The notes under the pieces are model-generated. The model ran no database searches, was not told the DNA's origin, and saw only the letters and a program-made list of their open reading frames with translations. DNA of 64,000 nucleotides, taken from contig NC_084886.1 of assembly GCF_958979055.1 (NCBI RefSeq), positions 1,941,001-2,005,000 of the forward strand. The letters run 5' to 3'. The stretch is from Alnus glutinosa (Eukaryota > Streptophyta > Magnoliopsida > Fagales > Betulaceae). Position numbers and translations under genes: made by a program. Shown piece by piece: positions 33,654 to 45,817 of this stretch; position 1 is the stretch's first letter, and every line of letters begins with the position of its first letter.

Positions 33654-35502
33654 GTTGTCAAACCATTTTCTGCTGACCAACTTCTCGTTATCTTGTAAAT
33701 AACTTCAATACATCTAAATAAGACTCTCGATGCACCTAATATTACACATTCGTCCTCATTCTCAGCCACTCTCCATGCTCGGGTTGAGGCTGATCCGTAA
33801 CATTCTCCTTTGATGGAAGAGTTCTTAACGGAGGTGTTTGGCTTTGAGCCTTTGACCGTGAAGCTTAATGGTGATACTTAATATAATCATGCTGAGCGCA
33901 GTATGGTTGTGCTTCCTCAAAAAACTATAAATTAACATCCGATGAAGTCATGTGAGAGGTATCTCTGGCCCTACATGCTTTTCAAGTTCTCTGTCCTTTG
34001 AATAGCAAGAAGCGGTGGTTGCATGATGGTCAAAAGATCCCAAGCGCTTACGTGATAGTGAAAATTATTATAGGATGTGCGGATAGACGTATTGATATTT
34101 AGCAAAAGAAAATAGAAAAAACACTTGCCCAAAACAACAATTACGGGAGGTTTAACAAACAGAGCAGTTTCAAATTTATGTACTTACCCAAAACGACATA
34201 AGTTTACCCAGCTAAACACAGTGAGATTAGAGCGCCCATTAGATAACTTGTGTTACACCCTTGTGCTAACTGTGCTTCTAGTGTTTGTTTGTATTTCAGA
34301 CAGAATCGTCTCAAAGCTGTAGCATACAGAATTCATTCTTCACTGATAAACACACACACACACGCATATATATATATGATCATTCTATATCACATAATAG
34401 ACAAGATGCAGATATTATTAACAAAATTCCTTAACAAGTAACAAATATGTTTTGATGAAACACAACATTAATTAATGCCTTCCCAGCACATCCAGAACGT
34501 TTCTCTGGGACAGTAAATGAAGTCATGTTTGATACATCTTAGAAACAAACAGAATACCAAAAGGACCACCAGATGAATCAATAACTTATCCTCCCAAAAT
34601 CTGGGGGCACTTTCTTCAATTTATTCAATGATATCCACGAGTAAAGAAACTTGCCTGGCAACAGAGAAATTCATCATCAGCACAACGCGAAGACTTGTTA
34701 AACAATAATCACCCATACTTCAACCAACAACCACATGATAACAATGACTAGAACATATCCCACCCTCCTTTTAGTGAAATGTCTCATGGTGATTTTTAAA
34801 TCTATTTGGATGAAAATGTTATTCTTCCCAACGAACTACACAGCAATGCAATGCTGTTTTAGTGTCTATTTCTTCTACTTTACAACCCACTGGGAAGAGC
34901 GTGCATAAGAACGAATTTCGTATTTACTAAGGTGGCCATTGTCAGTATCCACCTCATATATCAGTTACCGAACTTTATTGACTGCATCTAGATCTTATGT
35001 ATCCGATACATATGTTTTTTCTTCAGAGTTGCAGCAGGAATGACTCAAAAGATGAGTTATGTTCATGCAATGCCCCGAACTATCATCAAAATTCTCACAC
35101 GATTTCCCCACAGAGAAAAGAACCATAAATTTTTTATGTTACCAACATGAAAGAATGCACTGATCCACTGGACGAGTAAAGGTTCTGTACCCATTTATAT
35201 TCCTCCACGAAGCAAGAAACAAATTAATATAATAATTAAGTCAGATTTCATAATGAAAGTCAGCAACATTCTACTAAAAATATGTCCTTCAGTAAGTCAG
35301 AAGTAAACCATAATAGAGCTCTTTCAGCCATTATAGTCATCTTTACATGTTCACTACACAAAGGCAAAATAAACTGTATTCGATCTAGTGATGTTACAGT
35401 CCAACTTGAACCTTTAAGTGTTGTCCAGAACATCCATCTGTCTAGGATTTACGAATTTCTAATATTTATATGTTCTTTCCTGACAGTCCAAGAAACAAGT
35501 TA

Positions 35503-35576
35503 GAGCATCTCCAATAATAATAGCCAAAGTAAATTTGACTATTATGAGCCATTTGTCTATTCTGTTGGAGATGCTC
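35503..35576. mobile_element. Tourist-like (PIF/Harbinger) MITE with TTA duplication
   Basis: Ends GAGCATCTCCAATA and, reversed, GAGCATCTCCAACAG, flanked by TTA on each side (35500-35502 and 35577-35579). At 74 bp it is little more than its inverted ends. The same ends bound the larger element at 37672-39152. Confidence 0.85.
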
Positions 35577-35738
35577 TTAACATGAAACAGATTTCAACAT
35601 TAGAGAAAGTAATCATGTCCAATCACTCAAGGATTTATATTTTTCTATATTTTTTTAATCTATTTATATTTTTTATTTTTTATATCCATTTAAGAACTAC
35701 AAAAAAGAAGGAAAGAATAGCAACCTGAGAAGTAAAGC

Positions 35739-38700
35739 TTAAGCAGCAGCCTCCAGCAACTCCCTCTCTGCACGCTCCTTGATCCTTCTCTCAAGCTCTG
35801 GCCTGAAATGCCTAATAAGACCCTGCACAGGCCAAGCGGCAGCATCCCCCAATGCACAGATTGTGTGCCCTTCAATCTGTTTGGTCACCTCCTGAAGCAT
35901 GTCTATTTCTTCAAGCTTTGCATTCCCAACTTTCAATCTTTCCATGATCATCCAAAGCCATCCTGTCCCCTCCCTGCAAGGTGTGCATTGCCCACAGCTC
36001 TCATGCTTGTAAAAGTAAGAAAGCCTTGAAATTGCATCCACAACATCAGTTGATTTATCCATCACAATCACAGCTGCAGTCCCCAATCCTGACTGGACAG
36101 CCTTAAGTGCATCATAATCCATCAGCACATCATCACATATGTGCTTGGGAAGCAGCGGCACAGATGAACCACCTGGAATTATAGCAAGTAAATTGTCCCA
36201 TCCACCTCGAACACCTCCGCAGTGCCTTTCTATCAACTCTTTCAATGGTATACTCATCTCCTCTTCAACAGTGCAAGGCTTGTTCACGTGTCCAGATATG
36301 CAATACAATTTTGTCCCTGAATTATTCTTCCTACCAAAACTGGCAAACCACTCTGGGCCACGCCTTAAAATGGTGGGAGAAACAGCGACTGTTTCCACAT
36401 TTGTAACAGTGGTAGGGCAGCCGTATAACCCGGCATTAGCTGGGAAAGGAGGCTTCAATCTTGGTTTCCCTTGCTTCCCTTCAAGACTCTCTAAAAGTGC
36501 TGTTTCTTCACCACAAATATAAGCACCAGCCCCATAGTGGATATGAACGTCAAAATCATAACCAGATCCACATGCATTCTTACCCAATAATCCAGATTCA
36601 TAGGCTTCCTTTAAGGCCTTTTCAAGGTTTTTCCGTTCATTCACATATTCACCTCTTATATAGATATAAGCAGCAGTAGCCCTCATCCCTACCCCAGCAA
36701 TTAGGCAACCCTCCAATAGTTTGTGTGGATCATGCCGCATAATTTCCCTGTCTTTGCAGGTCCCAGGTTCACTTTCATCAGCATTGACAACAAGATAGGA
36801 TGGACGGCCATCAGATACTTTGGGCATGAAAGACCACTTGAGGCCAGATGGAAAACCAGCACCACCACGTCCACGGAGGCCAGACTTCTTCATTTCATTA
36901 ACAATCCAATCAGCACCCTTGAGTACTAAGTCTTTGGTTCTGTACCAGTCACCTCTTTTCATGGCACCTTTAAGAAAAGGGTCATGCAACCCATACAAGT
37001 TGGTAAAAATTCGGTCTTCATCTTTCAAGCCACCAAAATGGGTTTTCTCTGGAGGTGGGGGAGGTGGTGGAGGCTGTGCAGTATTAGCAGTTGTTGCACT
37101 CTGAGTGCTGAATGTTCTAAAGCCTACACCTCGCACATCACTGTGACGCCAAGCCAAAGCTGTCCTTCGCAGAGAAAGAATACCCTTGATGGGTGCCTAT
37201 CAAAAAAGTACATATTAATATGACAGTCAAAAGAAAGAAGTCAGATCAGTTGAATTCCTAATATACAATTTCAGTCCATTACAAGTATAACCAAACAATC
37301 TTAGGTACCTTATCATAAAACAAAAAGACTTAATCCACACAAGACTACAATTGGAAAAAAGCAATACCCAGATGTAAAATAACAGCAAACAGCTGATCTG
37401 AGAAGAAGAAGATAGAAATATAACTCTATTGTGACCAATTCCTTGTTTCTTTTTTCTTCTGGGGGGTGAGCTGTCATCTTAAGCTAGGATCAGCCCTAGG
37501 ATTCATTTGTTTAGGTGTCTATTAGTTGCATGAAAATAGTTCCACATAGAATTTTTTTTTAAAAGAACTTGTATACCTGTGTTTGCTCATAGATATACTC
37601 TCCAACAAACAGACAGGAAGACTACCAAGCAGGCCCACTAGAATACTAAAGATAGAACATACACCTCCTTAGAGCATCTGTATTGAACTCGGCATTTCAA
37701 ACATTTCACTAAATTTTGGTGAAACTTCTCAAGATCACCTATGCATCAAGCTCTCCATCCCTTCACCAAAATAGTTCTTGTCAGAATCCTTCTCCAGATT
37801 TAACGCTCATTTGATCTCACGTTATTCATTTTTTATTATTTTTGTTCATTCTCGCGTCATTCTTCACTGATAAAGTCCATTGAGCCTTACTCTTCCACAA
37901 AAGGCACCTTGAGAGAAGAGGTTTGCTCAAGGCTTATAAAGCCCACAACCCAAGTATACCTTAGCAATGTGGGACTCTTAACACGCCCCCTCACGTGTGG
38001 CACTATTGTCCAAACACGTGTACAACGGGAGGGAAGGCCCAACATTGTCCAAGGCCCTGAAGCTCTGATACCATGATAAAATCCATTGAGCCTTACTCTT
38101 CCACAAAAGGCACCTTGAGAGAAGAGGTTTGCTCAAGGCTTATAAAGCCCACAACCCAAGTATACCTTGGCAATGTGGGACTCTTAACATTCACATCCTC
38201 CGTCACCCGCAAGATCGTCACTTTCCTCTGCATGAACCGAAACCCAGCTTGCTGCTTCTAGGCACTGGGCCAACTCGCCCAGGCGATTCCAGTGGCTTTG
38301 GACCGACGAGGACGAGATCGAGCTCCTCCAGGGATTTCTCAACTACACGACGTCGCGAACGCCGACAACGCAACCGGCCGAGAACCCCGAGAACGCAACC
38401 TTCAAAATCTACCGCAAGATCTGGAGCAACACCAAGAACGCAACCAGCCGCCTCGCCGTCGACGTCGACAACTGTCTTCAACTACAAAGATTCCAACCTC
38501 AAAAACCGTAATTTCACCGATGAAATAGGAGAGAAGATGCTGAATTTTACCCCGAATTTCCCTTCCCAAAATGTGAGTTTCATTCTTTGTTTTCAATTAA
38601 TTTTGGGTTTGAAATTGAAACTTTTCTCGCCCACTGTCTGTCAACAAACTTTTCCCAAATCGTTCAAGTGAAATTGATGAACGATCGGGTGGGTAGCGGA

Positions 38701-39764
38701 AGATTCTGTAGAATCAATGATGCAGAATCAACGGCCGTAACCTCCCCTCCAATTGCTCAATCTCGTCCGGCTGTTGATGCGAGACCCAGTTCGATGATTG
38801 GAGGACGACGTGTTTTTTCCTTTGGCTATTCGGATTTTGGTTTTGATGTGTTGGGTTTTTATGCTTTTCTTCGGTTGTGTATCACTGTGGTTTGGAAAGG
38901 TTGAAGGTTAGGTGCTCGATCTTTTTTCTGACCTAGGACACTAGATGGGTATTCATGCTGGGATTGTTTGATGTAGGAAATCAGTTAAAAGTGGTTGGTC
39001 TCAAATCTAATAAAAAACAATATATAATTAAAATAGAGAAATATTTAGAGAGTTTGATGTAGGAAGATTTTAAAAGTGTGAGATAAAATAAAAAAAAGTA
39101 GATTGCTTGGCTAAAATTTGGAGAAAATTTAGCTACTTTGATGAGGATGCTCTTACTAAGGTGGAGCACATTAGCAGCACATAAGACTATGAACTCCAAT
39201 AAAAAGTGCAGACTATGTGGTAATGACACCAAGAAATCACATGGGCCGGCGAGATTGATATACCCGAATCTTTCGAGCCTCCAATAATAGGTGCATCGAA
39301 ATAACACTCCCCAAAATAACAACGAATGGAATCGTGATCAAACTTAGCTTCCCAAAAGCAGCAAATATTTCATGTCAAAACCACAAACTTCAACGAATAC
39401 TGACGATGAATTCGAAAAGGCTGAATGGAGATAAAAACTTGTTTAATGCATTAAACTTGAATATTCAAGTAAACCAAGCAAGCAAATGTCGATTCCTCGT
39501 TAGAACACCCTAATACTATATTTGGCAGCTGAAAATTCGTAAGGGAAGATAAAGAAATCGAAAATTTTAGCTTAGCTCGAAAATTCATGAGAAAATTTTG
39601 TCAAATTTCATCGACTATCAAGTCGGATCTACTAATCACACGAAAACCTATGATTCTTCGCTTAATTAATTGAGAATGTAATGTTTCATAGATATTGATA
39701 TAGCACGAAAATGAGTGGGAACCAAAGTGAAACCGTAACACGAGAGATGTCGAATGCGTACCAT
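35739..39764 (-). CDS. NDUFV1: NADH dehydrogenase flavoprotein 1 (complex I 51 kDa subunit), mitochondrial
   Basis: The main exon 37196-35739 encodes 485 residues and the ATG is placed at 39764-39762 in a separate exon, giving 486 residues, the length I recall for Arabidopsis. It is the subunit of respiratory complex I that binds NADH, FMN and the N3 4Fe-4S cluster. Residues 1-35 look like a mitochondrial presequence; 43-50 are eight prolines. The FMN motif [10 protein letters not shown] is at 110-119. The cluster ligands C402, C405 and C408 ([11 protein letters not shown]) and C448 (HTICALGD) have the expected spacing. The acceptor is TTTTGATAG/GCACCC. Exon 1 is inferred: codon 2 starts the main exon, and ATG/GTACGC at 39764 offers the only well-placed start outside transposons. 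The 2565-bp intron contains a Harbinger-like element. Confidence 0.93.
37868..38189 (-). mobile_element. TRIM (miniature LTR element), looks whole and young
   Basis: Two 116-bp LTRs (37868-37983 and 38074-38189), about 98% identical, bound an internal part of 90 bp. On the minus strand the LTR starts TGTTAAGAGTCCCACA. The primer-binding site TGGTATCAGAG, complementary to initiator tRNA-Met, directly adjoins the 5' LTR (about 38063-38073), and a purine-rich GAGGGGGCG tract adjoins the 3' LTR. The target duplication is an exact TTCAC (37863-37867 and 38190-38194). It encodes nothing, as is normal for TRIMs. Confidence 0.93.
38290..38474 (+). pseudogene. GeBP/STOREKEEPER-like gene fragment inside the transposon
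   Basis: One frame reads [20 protein letters not shown] and then [15 protein letters not shown]-like sequence, close to the DNA-binding domain of plant GeBP/STOREKEEPER regulators, which typically opens RLWSEEDEIxLLxG. GC content is far above the surrounding DNA. There is no start and no complete domain, so I take it as a captured host gene fragment (transduplication). The match is by memory only. Confidence 0.45.
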
Positions 39765-40283
39765 AGCGTGAGGGGTTGCCGATGAGCTCTGATTCGTCGG
39801 CTATTCAGGTGATTGACGACGAGTTTAAAAGAGGGACTTACTAAACGGAACGAAGATTTGGAGGTGGGAAATGATTGGCTACCCTCGCGGACACTATATG
39901 AGAAATGGACGGCGGAGATATACCGATCAAAGAGGTTCGGTGGTGTCAGCAATCTAGTGGGTGAGATTGTGGCGGTTTTTGTGATGACTGTAGGTTACAC
40001 GTAGCATTACCATTTGGTGCTTCGGTCTTAATTTATGGGCCCATTCACTTTCTAAGTTGGATCGAGGTCTCTTACCATTCCTTGTCCTTGCAATTTATCG
40101 GCCCATGTCCTCCACTTTCTAAGTTGGGTTGAAATTTCTTACAATTTTTTGGAATTATATAGAGACGTGTAATTCTCTTTCTGTTCATTTAAAATGAATG
40201 GTCTGAATTAAGCCACATGAGTACTAAAAAATAGGAAATTAAAGGTTGGTCGGCTACCTATAAGAGAGTAGTTGTGAGAATAG

Positions 40284-40479
40284 GATCCTCTCAAATTATT
40301 TGTCTGAATTTGAAATAATTCGGACAGGTGATTGTAAGATACTATTTATAAGACTTACTTAACCGGATAAATAGTTGGGTAACCTAATTTTTATTTGGTC
40401 AAATGGGTTTTATAAGAGTTCTCTCACAATCACCTACCTGAATTTTCTCGAATTCTTACAAATAATTTAAGAAGATTTT
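40284..40479. mobile_element. MITE with GGATCCT ends, copy C
   Basis: The best-preserved member of the family at 25030 and 25383. Its left arm GATCCTCTCAAATTATTTGT pairs with the right arm read in reverse (TCTTCTTAAATTATTTGTAA), and the sub-terminal GGTGATTGTRAGA word occurs on both arms. Confidence 0.7.
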
Positions 40480-40873
40480 AGCGTGTAGTTGTGGCAAAAA
40501 CCCAAAAGATATTTTTTAAATGGTTTTCTAAATGGGCTTACTTGGCCCTTTTGTACTTCTCGTTGGTGGGCACCAAAGGGTTGGGTACGTGCCACAACCT
40601 ACAAAAGTACAAATTACAAAAGCTGCTTCGGTGTAAAAACCTTACAAAGAGGTTTTCTAAATGGGCTTACCTGGCCACGCCGCATGTTGTCGCATCGATC
40701 ATGACAACAAGAAAGCAAGAAACAAAAATAAACGGGCAGTGGTGTACTTGGCCGGCCCATGCTCTGCACCTTGTCGCATATAAAAGTGACCCCATTGCTT
40801 TTTTAAATGAATAATCGCGGTCGCCGATTATCAACACCTTCAACTCCTCTGTAATGACTGTAATGTTAGATTA

Positions 40874-41041
40874 GTAACGCTATTTAGTATGTTCTTATAC
40901 AATTTTCATATAATTAGGATGATGTAATGATAAAAAATAGTTTTTACTTATTTTATAAAGTGTTGATATAATAATTGATTTTTATCATCACATAATCAAG
41001 TTATATAGAGATCATATAACAATCTACTAAATAATATAGTG
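40874..41041. mobile_element. MITE with CTATTTAGTA arms
   Basis: The left arm GCTATTTAGTATGTTCTTAT matches the reversed right arm CTATATTATTTAGTAGATTG, with ATGATGTAATGATAAAAA against its partner inside. Related in end sequence to the GAGTAATGCTA family. Confidence 0.6.
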
Positions 41042-41054
41042 TGAATAATATTCC

Positions 41055-42130
41055 GAGAAGGACTCGCAGTGTGGGAGAGAGAGATAGTCTCCCTTCTCTC
41101 TAGAATCCTCTAGCGTCTTCTGTGTTAAACTCCATGGGAGGGAAGCTTTGTGCTTCTCTCCCCATCACCCATCTTCGTTCCATACCTCCCAACCACCCAT
41201 ATTTCTCACCTTCCGTTATCTATTCTACTTATTTACAGTTTTTTCAGCCACCAGAAATAAGACAAAAGCTCTATCTACCCATCTATCATTTTAAAACTTT
41301 ACTAGTTTTCTGGTTTATTGTTTCCACTCAGCATTTGTTTATGGTCATTCCCTCCCTCCCTCACCACGTTCTCTGTAATTTTTGGAAAGGTTTTTTGATT
41401 GAAATTTGTGGATCTAGATCTTCTCTCCTCCTTTAATTTTTACAAGACACGCTTCTCACCAACGGGTTCTCCGGTGCCCCCCGCGTCCACCAACGTCCTA
41501 TGTTCTTTCCATCGCCGCCTGCACACCAATGTGTGGCCTACACGTGCCAGAGTGTTCATCGCTCTCGCCGGCGCGTAAAGACCACGTCTGCTCCCACAGA
41601 CTCTTAACGCTTATGCCATCTGTGGTTCCGGGTGAAACCGGCATTCCCTGATGTTGAGAGGTCTCCCCTTGGTGGCGCGTGGACCTCATGCGCCGTCAGG
41701 GCAGGCTCCCATTCCTTCTCTGTCAACCGTACATCTGCTGCTTATGTTATTGTTTCTGTATTTTTTTTTTTGTTTATTTATGGGCTTATTTGTTCTTTCC
41801 TCTTGTTCTTCACTGTTGTTATTGTGTTTGGAGCCTTTAGGCTCTATACCAACACCAAACCATCTTAATTGGTGGCCCCGATTTTTAACATCCACGTCAT
41901 TAATCTTTAGGCCCGCTTATTTGGAAGCATTGCTTCCGCGTACTTTTCATTCCTAATTTAGTTATCAGCTGCCCATGCTTTGTGTTGTTTGTTTTTTCTG
42001 GGTTCGTTGTTGGGAAGCGCACCCCTTGTTTGTTTGTTACATTCTCCACCTTTTATTCCTTTTGGATCAAAAGTGGAAAGGATCCTCCTCCATAACCCTT
42101 TTTCTCAATCAATTAAAAGAAAAAAAAAAT
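41055..42130 (+). mobile_element. Possible retroposed insert with A-rich tail
   Basis: A GC-richer segment ends in an A run (42120-42128) and is followed by ATCTACTAAATAA, a copy of the sequence before the insert (from 41022, in the MITE at 40874-41041). That layout suggests target-primed insertion of a transcript. The content has no frame that I recognise. It could be a LINE 5' portion, a non-autonomous retroposon or a processed transcript. Confidence 0.35.
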
Positions 42131-43405
42131 CTACTAAATAACATTATTCATATTAAATTATTTTAAAAAATATTATCTTTGTTAGGGTTGCATAACAAAC
42201 AAATTGAATTGATCTCTAGAGATTCTTATTCATTATTAATTTTATTGAATTGAGATCCCGTGTAATACTTCATATGATTGAACCATCTCTAATTGCGAAA
42301 GAGGGAGGTGGCAAAAGAGCTAAGAGAGAGCTTGATAAGAAAAAAAAGAAAAGAAAAAAAAAGAAAAGGTGAGGTGTATAGAGCAAACGAGACCCAAAAT
42401 TGTTTTGAGTGACATGACAACTTTTGAACCATTATTCATTTTAAATAAACGGCCGAATTAAAGATATTCCACAATTGTGTGGTTAAAAAAAAAAAACAAC
42501 AACAGTAATGAACCGATGCCGTTTAACAAAAGGATCTCAACTATAAACGGATAAATGGCAGGCTTGAAACTCGTATTTTGTTTCCTTAACTTTGTAGAAT
42601 GGCGAGCTCCACAAGAAAGACGTGAACAGCCACATTGCAAATCAATTTTGTTATGTACGTTATGTCCTTTTCTGCTTGTATTATTGTGACTCATTAAGAA
42701 CGGAAATAGACATTCTTAACATAATCACTTTGTACTGTTATGTGACCCAAGCCTAAAAAATACAGGCCAAATCCATGCAGCTGCTGGCATGGCACAAGCA
42801 TCCCTTCAAACATTATTTATCTTATAAACAAGAGCAGCTAATTGCCGACTGTATCCATGTGGTTATTTTAATATCATTTTTTATGCTACCTACTAAAAAT
42901 GTGATATGTTATCAACGTCGTTAGAAAGAATTTCTTTTTTAAAAAGTTTATTTTTTAAAAATTTAAAAGATAATTTTTTTTTAAAAACTTTTCTACTACG
43001 AGAGAGAGCAAGAACTTAATTAAATAAAAAAGTTGTACCAGAAAATAAAATTGATTAGATACGATGAATTTAATTAATATTTGACGTGGAATCCAATAAA
43101 ATTCATCTATGACGCATTGACACATGCATCAAGAATTGGTGCAATCAATTCTTTCAATGACTTCTCCGATACTTTGAGAGCTAAAGAAAGAGAGGAGGAT
43201 ATATACAAGGTTGGAAGGTCGCTGCACCCACTCTTGCTTTGCCTTCCTATCCTTCGCCTGTTCTGTTCAACAAAGCTTCTCTCTCTCTCGTCAAACGTCT
43301 AACGCAAGCCAATAAGCGCGCTACACAAAAGACAAAAAGCCTTTGGCAGAGACAGAGACTCGCAACACGTACATAACGTGGAGAAAGCTCGGTCGTTAGC
43401 CGGAA

Positions 43406-45726
43406 ATGACGGTGTTCGTAAGCTCCGGCACTGGATTTGTAGCCGGAAAACATATTTTCCCCGTCCATTACGAAGCAGAGGTTTCACAACGCCTAGTGGA
43501 TGCTTCGCACAACAACGACTTGAAGTCGGCGTATGCGTGTATCGCCGACCCTTTCGTGGACGTGAACTTCATGGGAACGGTGAGCTTGAAGGCGAGGAAG
43601 ACTGAGATCGTGTTGCACGAGGAGTCGGCTCACGAGGTTCGCGTCGAGTACGAGGAGTTCAAGACCGACGTCACCGCTCTCTTTCTCGCTTCTCACTCCG
43701 GAAATTTGAAACTTGTCAGGATGCTACTGGTAATGCATCCCAACTGTATTTTAATTTATGTTTTCAGGTTATTTACAATTTTTCTTTTTTCTTTTTATAT
43801 ATTTTTTATTGCTTTTGATTTGTCAATCCTTTAATTCCAAAAGAACGGCAATTTTTTTTTTTTAGCATAACATCATTTGTTTTTGTTTTTGTTCGTGTTT
43901 ATGAATTTAATTATTCAAATCATAATAAAGTTGGTATTGTACTTTAATTTGTTTTTATTATTTTCTTGCTTTCTTTTTTTTTTAACACGTAATTGAAATA
44001 TATAATTCTGAACCGTTTAAGGTTGAAAAAAAAGTTTAGAAGATGCGGGTTAAAACTATGTTTGAGGTTTTGTCATATTAATTTTAAACTACTTTGCAGA
44101 ACATAAATTGTTTAGAAATTACATTTTTTAAAATTACAATTTAAAAATGTAAAAATATGTTTTTTCAAATTGCAGGTAAGATTTTTTTTTTAAAACGCAT
44201 AATTTTAAAGGCTAAACTGCAATTTTACTAAACTCTTAACTGTGTTTTTAAAAATCACATTTTCATATCACACATTTTAAAATCTTTATTTTAAATCGCA
44301 AACCCAAACAAATCTTATTTTATTATATATTTCACCATACTTTGAAAATGATAAATAAATATTAATACAACAGATTTCCAATCATCTAGTTTTAAAAAAA
44401 ACACATAAAATAAAGAGTGATTAATGCTAATATATTAATTAAATAAAATTCACTATTTTTTTTTCCGGCAGGGCGGAACCACGTTGGAGCTTAGCTCGAA
44501 CCGGTCCCATAAATTTTTTTAAAAAACTTATAAAAATTATTTCAAAATTAATATTTATTTTTATTTTTTATTTTTTTATTTTTTAGTTTTGCTCCCCTCA
44601 TATCTAAAATTATAGTTTCGCCCATGCTTTGTAGTGATTTAAAATGGTAATTCCAGCTCTATCTCTACAATTTATCCTCCTTTTAATTAAATATTTTAGG
44701 TGATGCTCTCATTTGTTACCAACGCCGAGAAACAAAGAAGTGGATTTAACAGTTAATATAATGCTTTTAGTCTCCATGGCTTTGGCAGAGCATTGGAGCT
44801 AATGTGAACCAGAGAGTGTTCCGGGGCTATGCGACCACGGCAGCAGTGAGGGAGGGTCATATGGAAATCTTAGAGGTGCTTGTCAGCGCTGGGGCATGTC
44901 AGCAGGCATGCGAGGAGTCTTTGTTGGAGGCAAGCTACCTGGGGCTGGCCATGCCAGTTGAGCTGCTTATGAGCTCTGACATGGTCCGCCCACAAGTTGC
45001 CGTGCATGCCCTTGTCTCTGCGTGCTGCAGAGGGTTTGTCAATGTTGTTGATGCACTCATCAAGGTAAATTAATCATTTATGACTGGCATGGAGAACATG
45101 TATGAAATTAGTAAATAAACTGTCCTACCTTGTTTGTTCAAGTTGATTAACTGTACAAATTGTAACAGTTATGACTCTAATCCTAAGGTTTCTATTAAAT
45201 TAAATTACATGTTGTCCCATAAACTTAAAAACTTACTATGTTAAATTATCAGTAGTTAACTTCTGTTCTGATACCATCACCTACATTAGGTTTGCACGAT
45301 TATGCCTTGTTCAATGAAACTGTTTTTTCCACTGTTAACAGTGTGGAGTGGATGCCAATGCAACTAGTAGGGTGCTGCTTCAATCTTCCAAGCCATTTCT
45401 GCACTCCAATTTTGACTGTAATGCACTTGTTGCTGCCATTGTTAGCCGGCAAATTTCTGTTGTCAGATTGCTATTGAAGGTAAGCATATTTGTGCATATT
45501 CACTGAAGCTCCCTGTGAAAGTATGGATATGCTTGAAGTGAACATGGGTATTTCGCATAGCATATCAAAAAAGGAAGGAAGACAAATACATGACATTGGT
45601 ATTTAATGTACCACAACTCCCGGGAGTTGGACCATTTTTTTTATTACACAAGAAAATTTATTTGTAGCAGGATTGTATCTTCTATGGTATTCTTCTTTTT
45701 GTTAGAATAAATTATATGGTTTCATA

Positions 45727-45817
<91 letters not shown>

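Larger units (their letters stand above)
32278..35738. other. 5' region of the NT-C2 gene and spacer
   Basis: About 32278-33130 is probably the 5' UTR and promoter of the minus-strand NT-C2 gene, with a GA microsatellite at 32651-32668 and a possible UTR intron donor (CTTAAG/GTTTGTG on the minus strand, at 32857). The rest has a tandem duplication (33479-33653), a weak coding-like relic (about 33790-34070) and a Tourist-like MITE (35503-35576). The end of the region is 3' UTR of the complex I gene. Confidence 0.4.
37672..39152. mobile_element. PIF/Harbinger-like element with captured gene fragment and nested TRIM
   Basis: Ends GAGCATCTGTATTGAAC and, reversed, GAGCATCCTCATCAAAG with TTA on both sides (37669-37671 and 39153-39155). 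The AAATTTTGG words continue inward from both ends. The 1481 bp include a TRIM (37868-38189) and a GC-rich part with a GeBP-like fragment. No transposase is visible, so it is non-autonomous. It lies in the intron of the complex I gene. Confidence 0.7.
39765..43405. other. Spacer with MITEs and a retroposon-like insert
   Basis: Shared upstream region of the divergent complex I (-) and ankyrin (+) genes. It includes a repeated 40-bp motif (TTTCTAAGTTGGRTYGA, near 40052 and 40115), a repeated GTTTTCTAAATGGGCTTAC (40521 and 40651), MITEs at 40284-40479 and 40874-41041, and a retroposon-like insert at 41055-42130. The last 200 bases are probably 5' UTR of the ankyrin gene. Confidence 0.4.

Noticed and set aside
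38129-38671. 180-codon open frame across the TRIM and GC-rich segment
   Set aside because: It crosses a transposon boundary and its reading differs from the GeBP-like frame; no protein similarity is seen.
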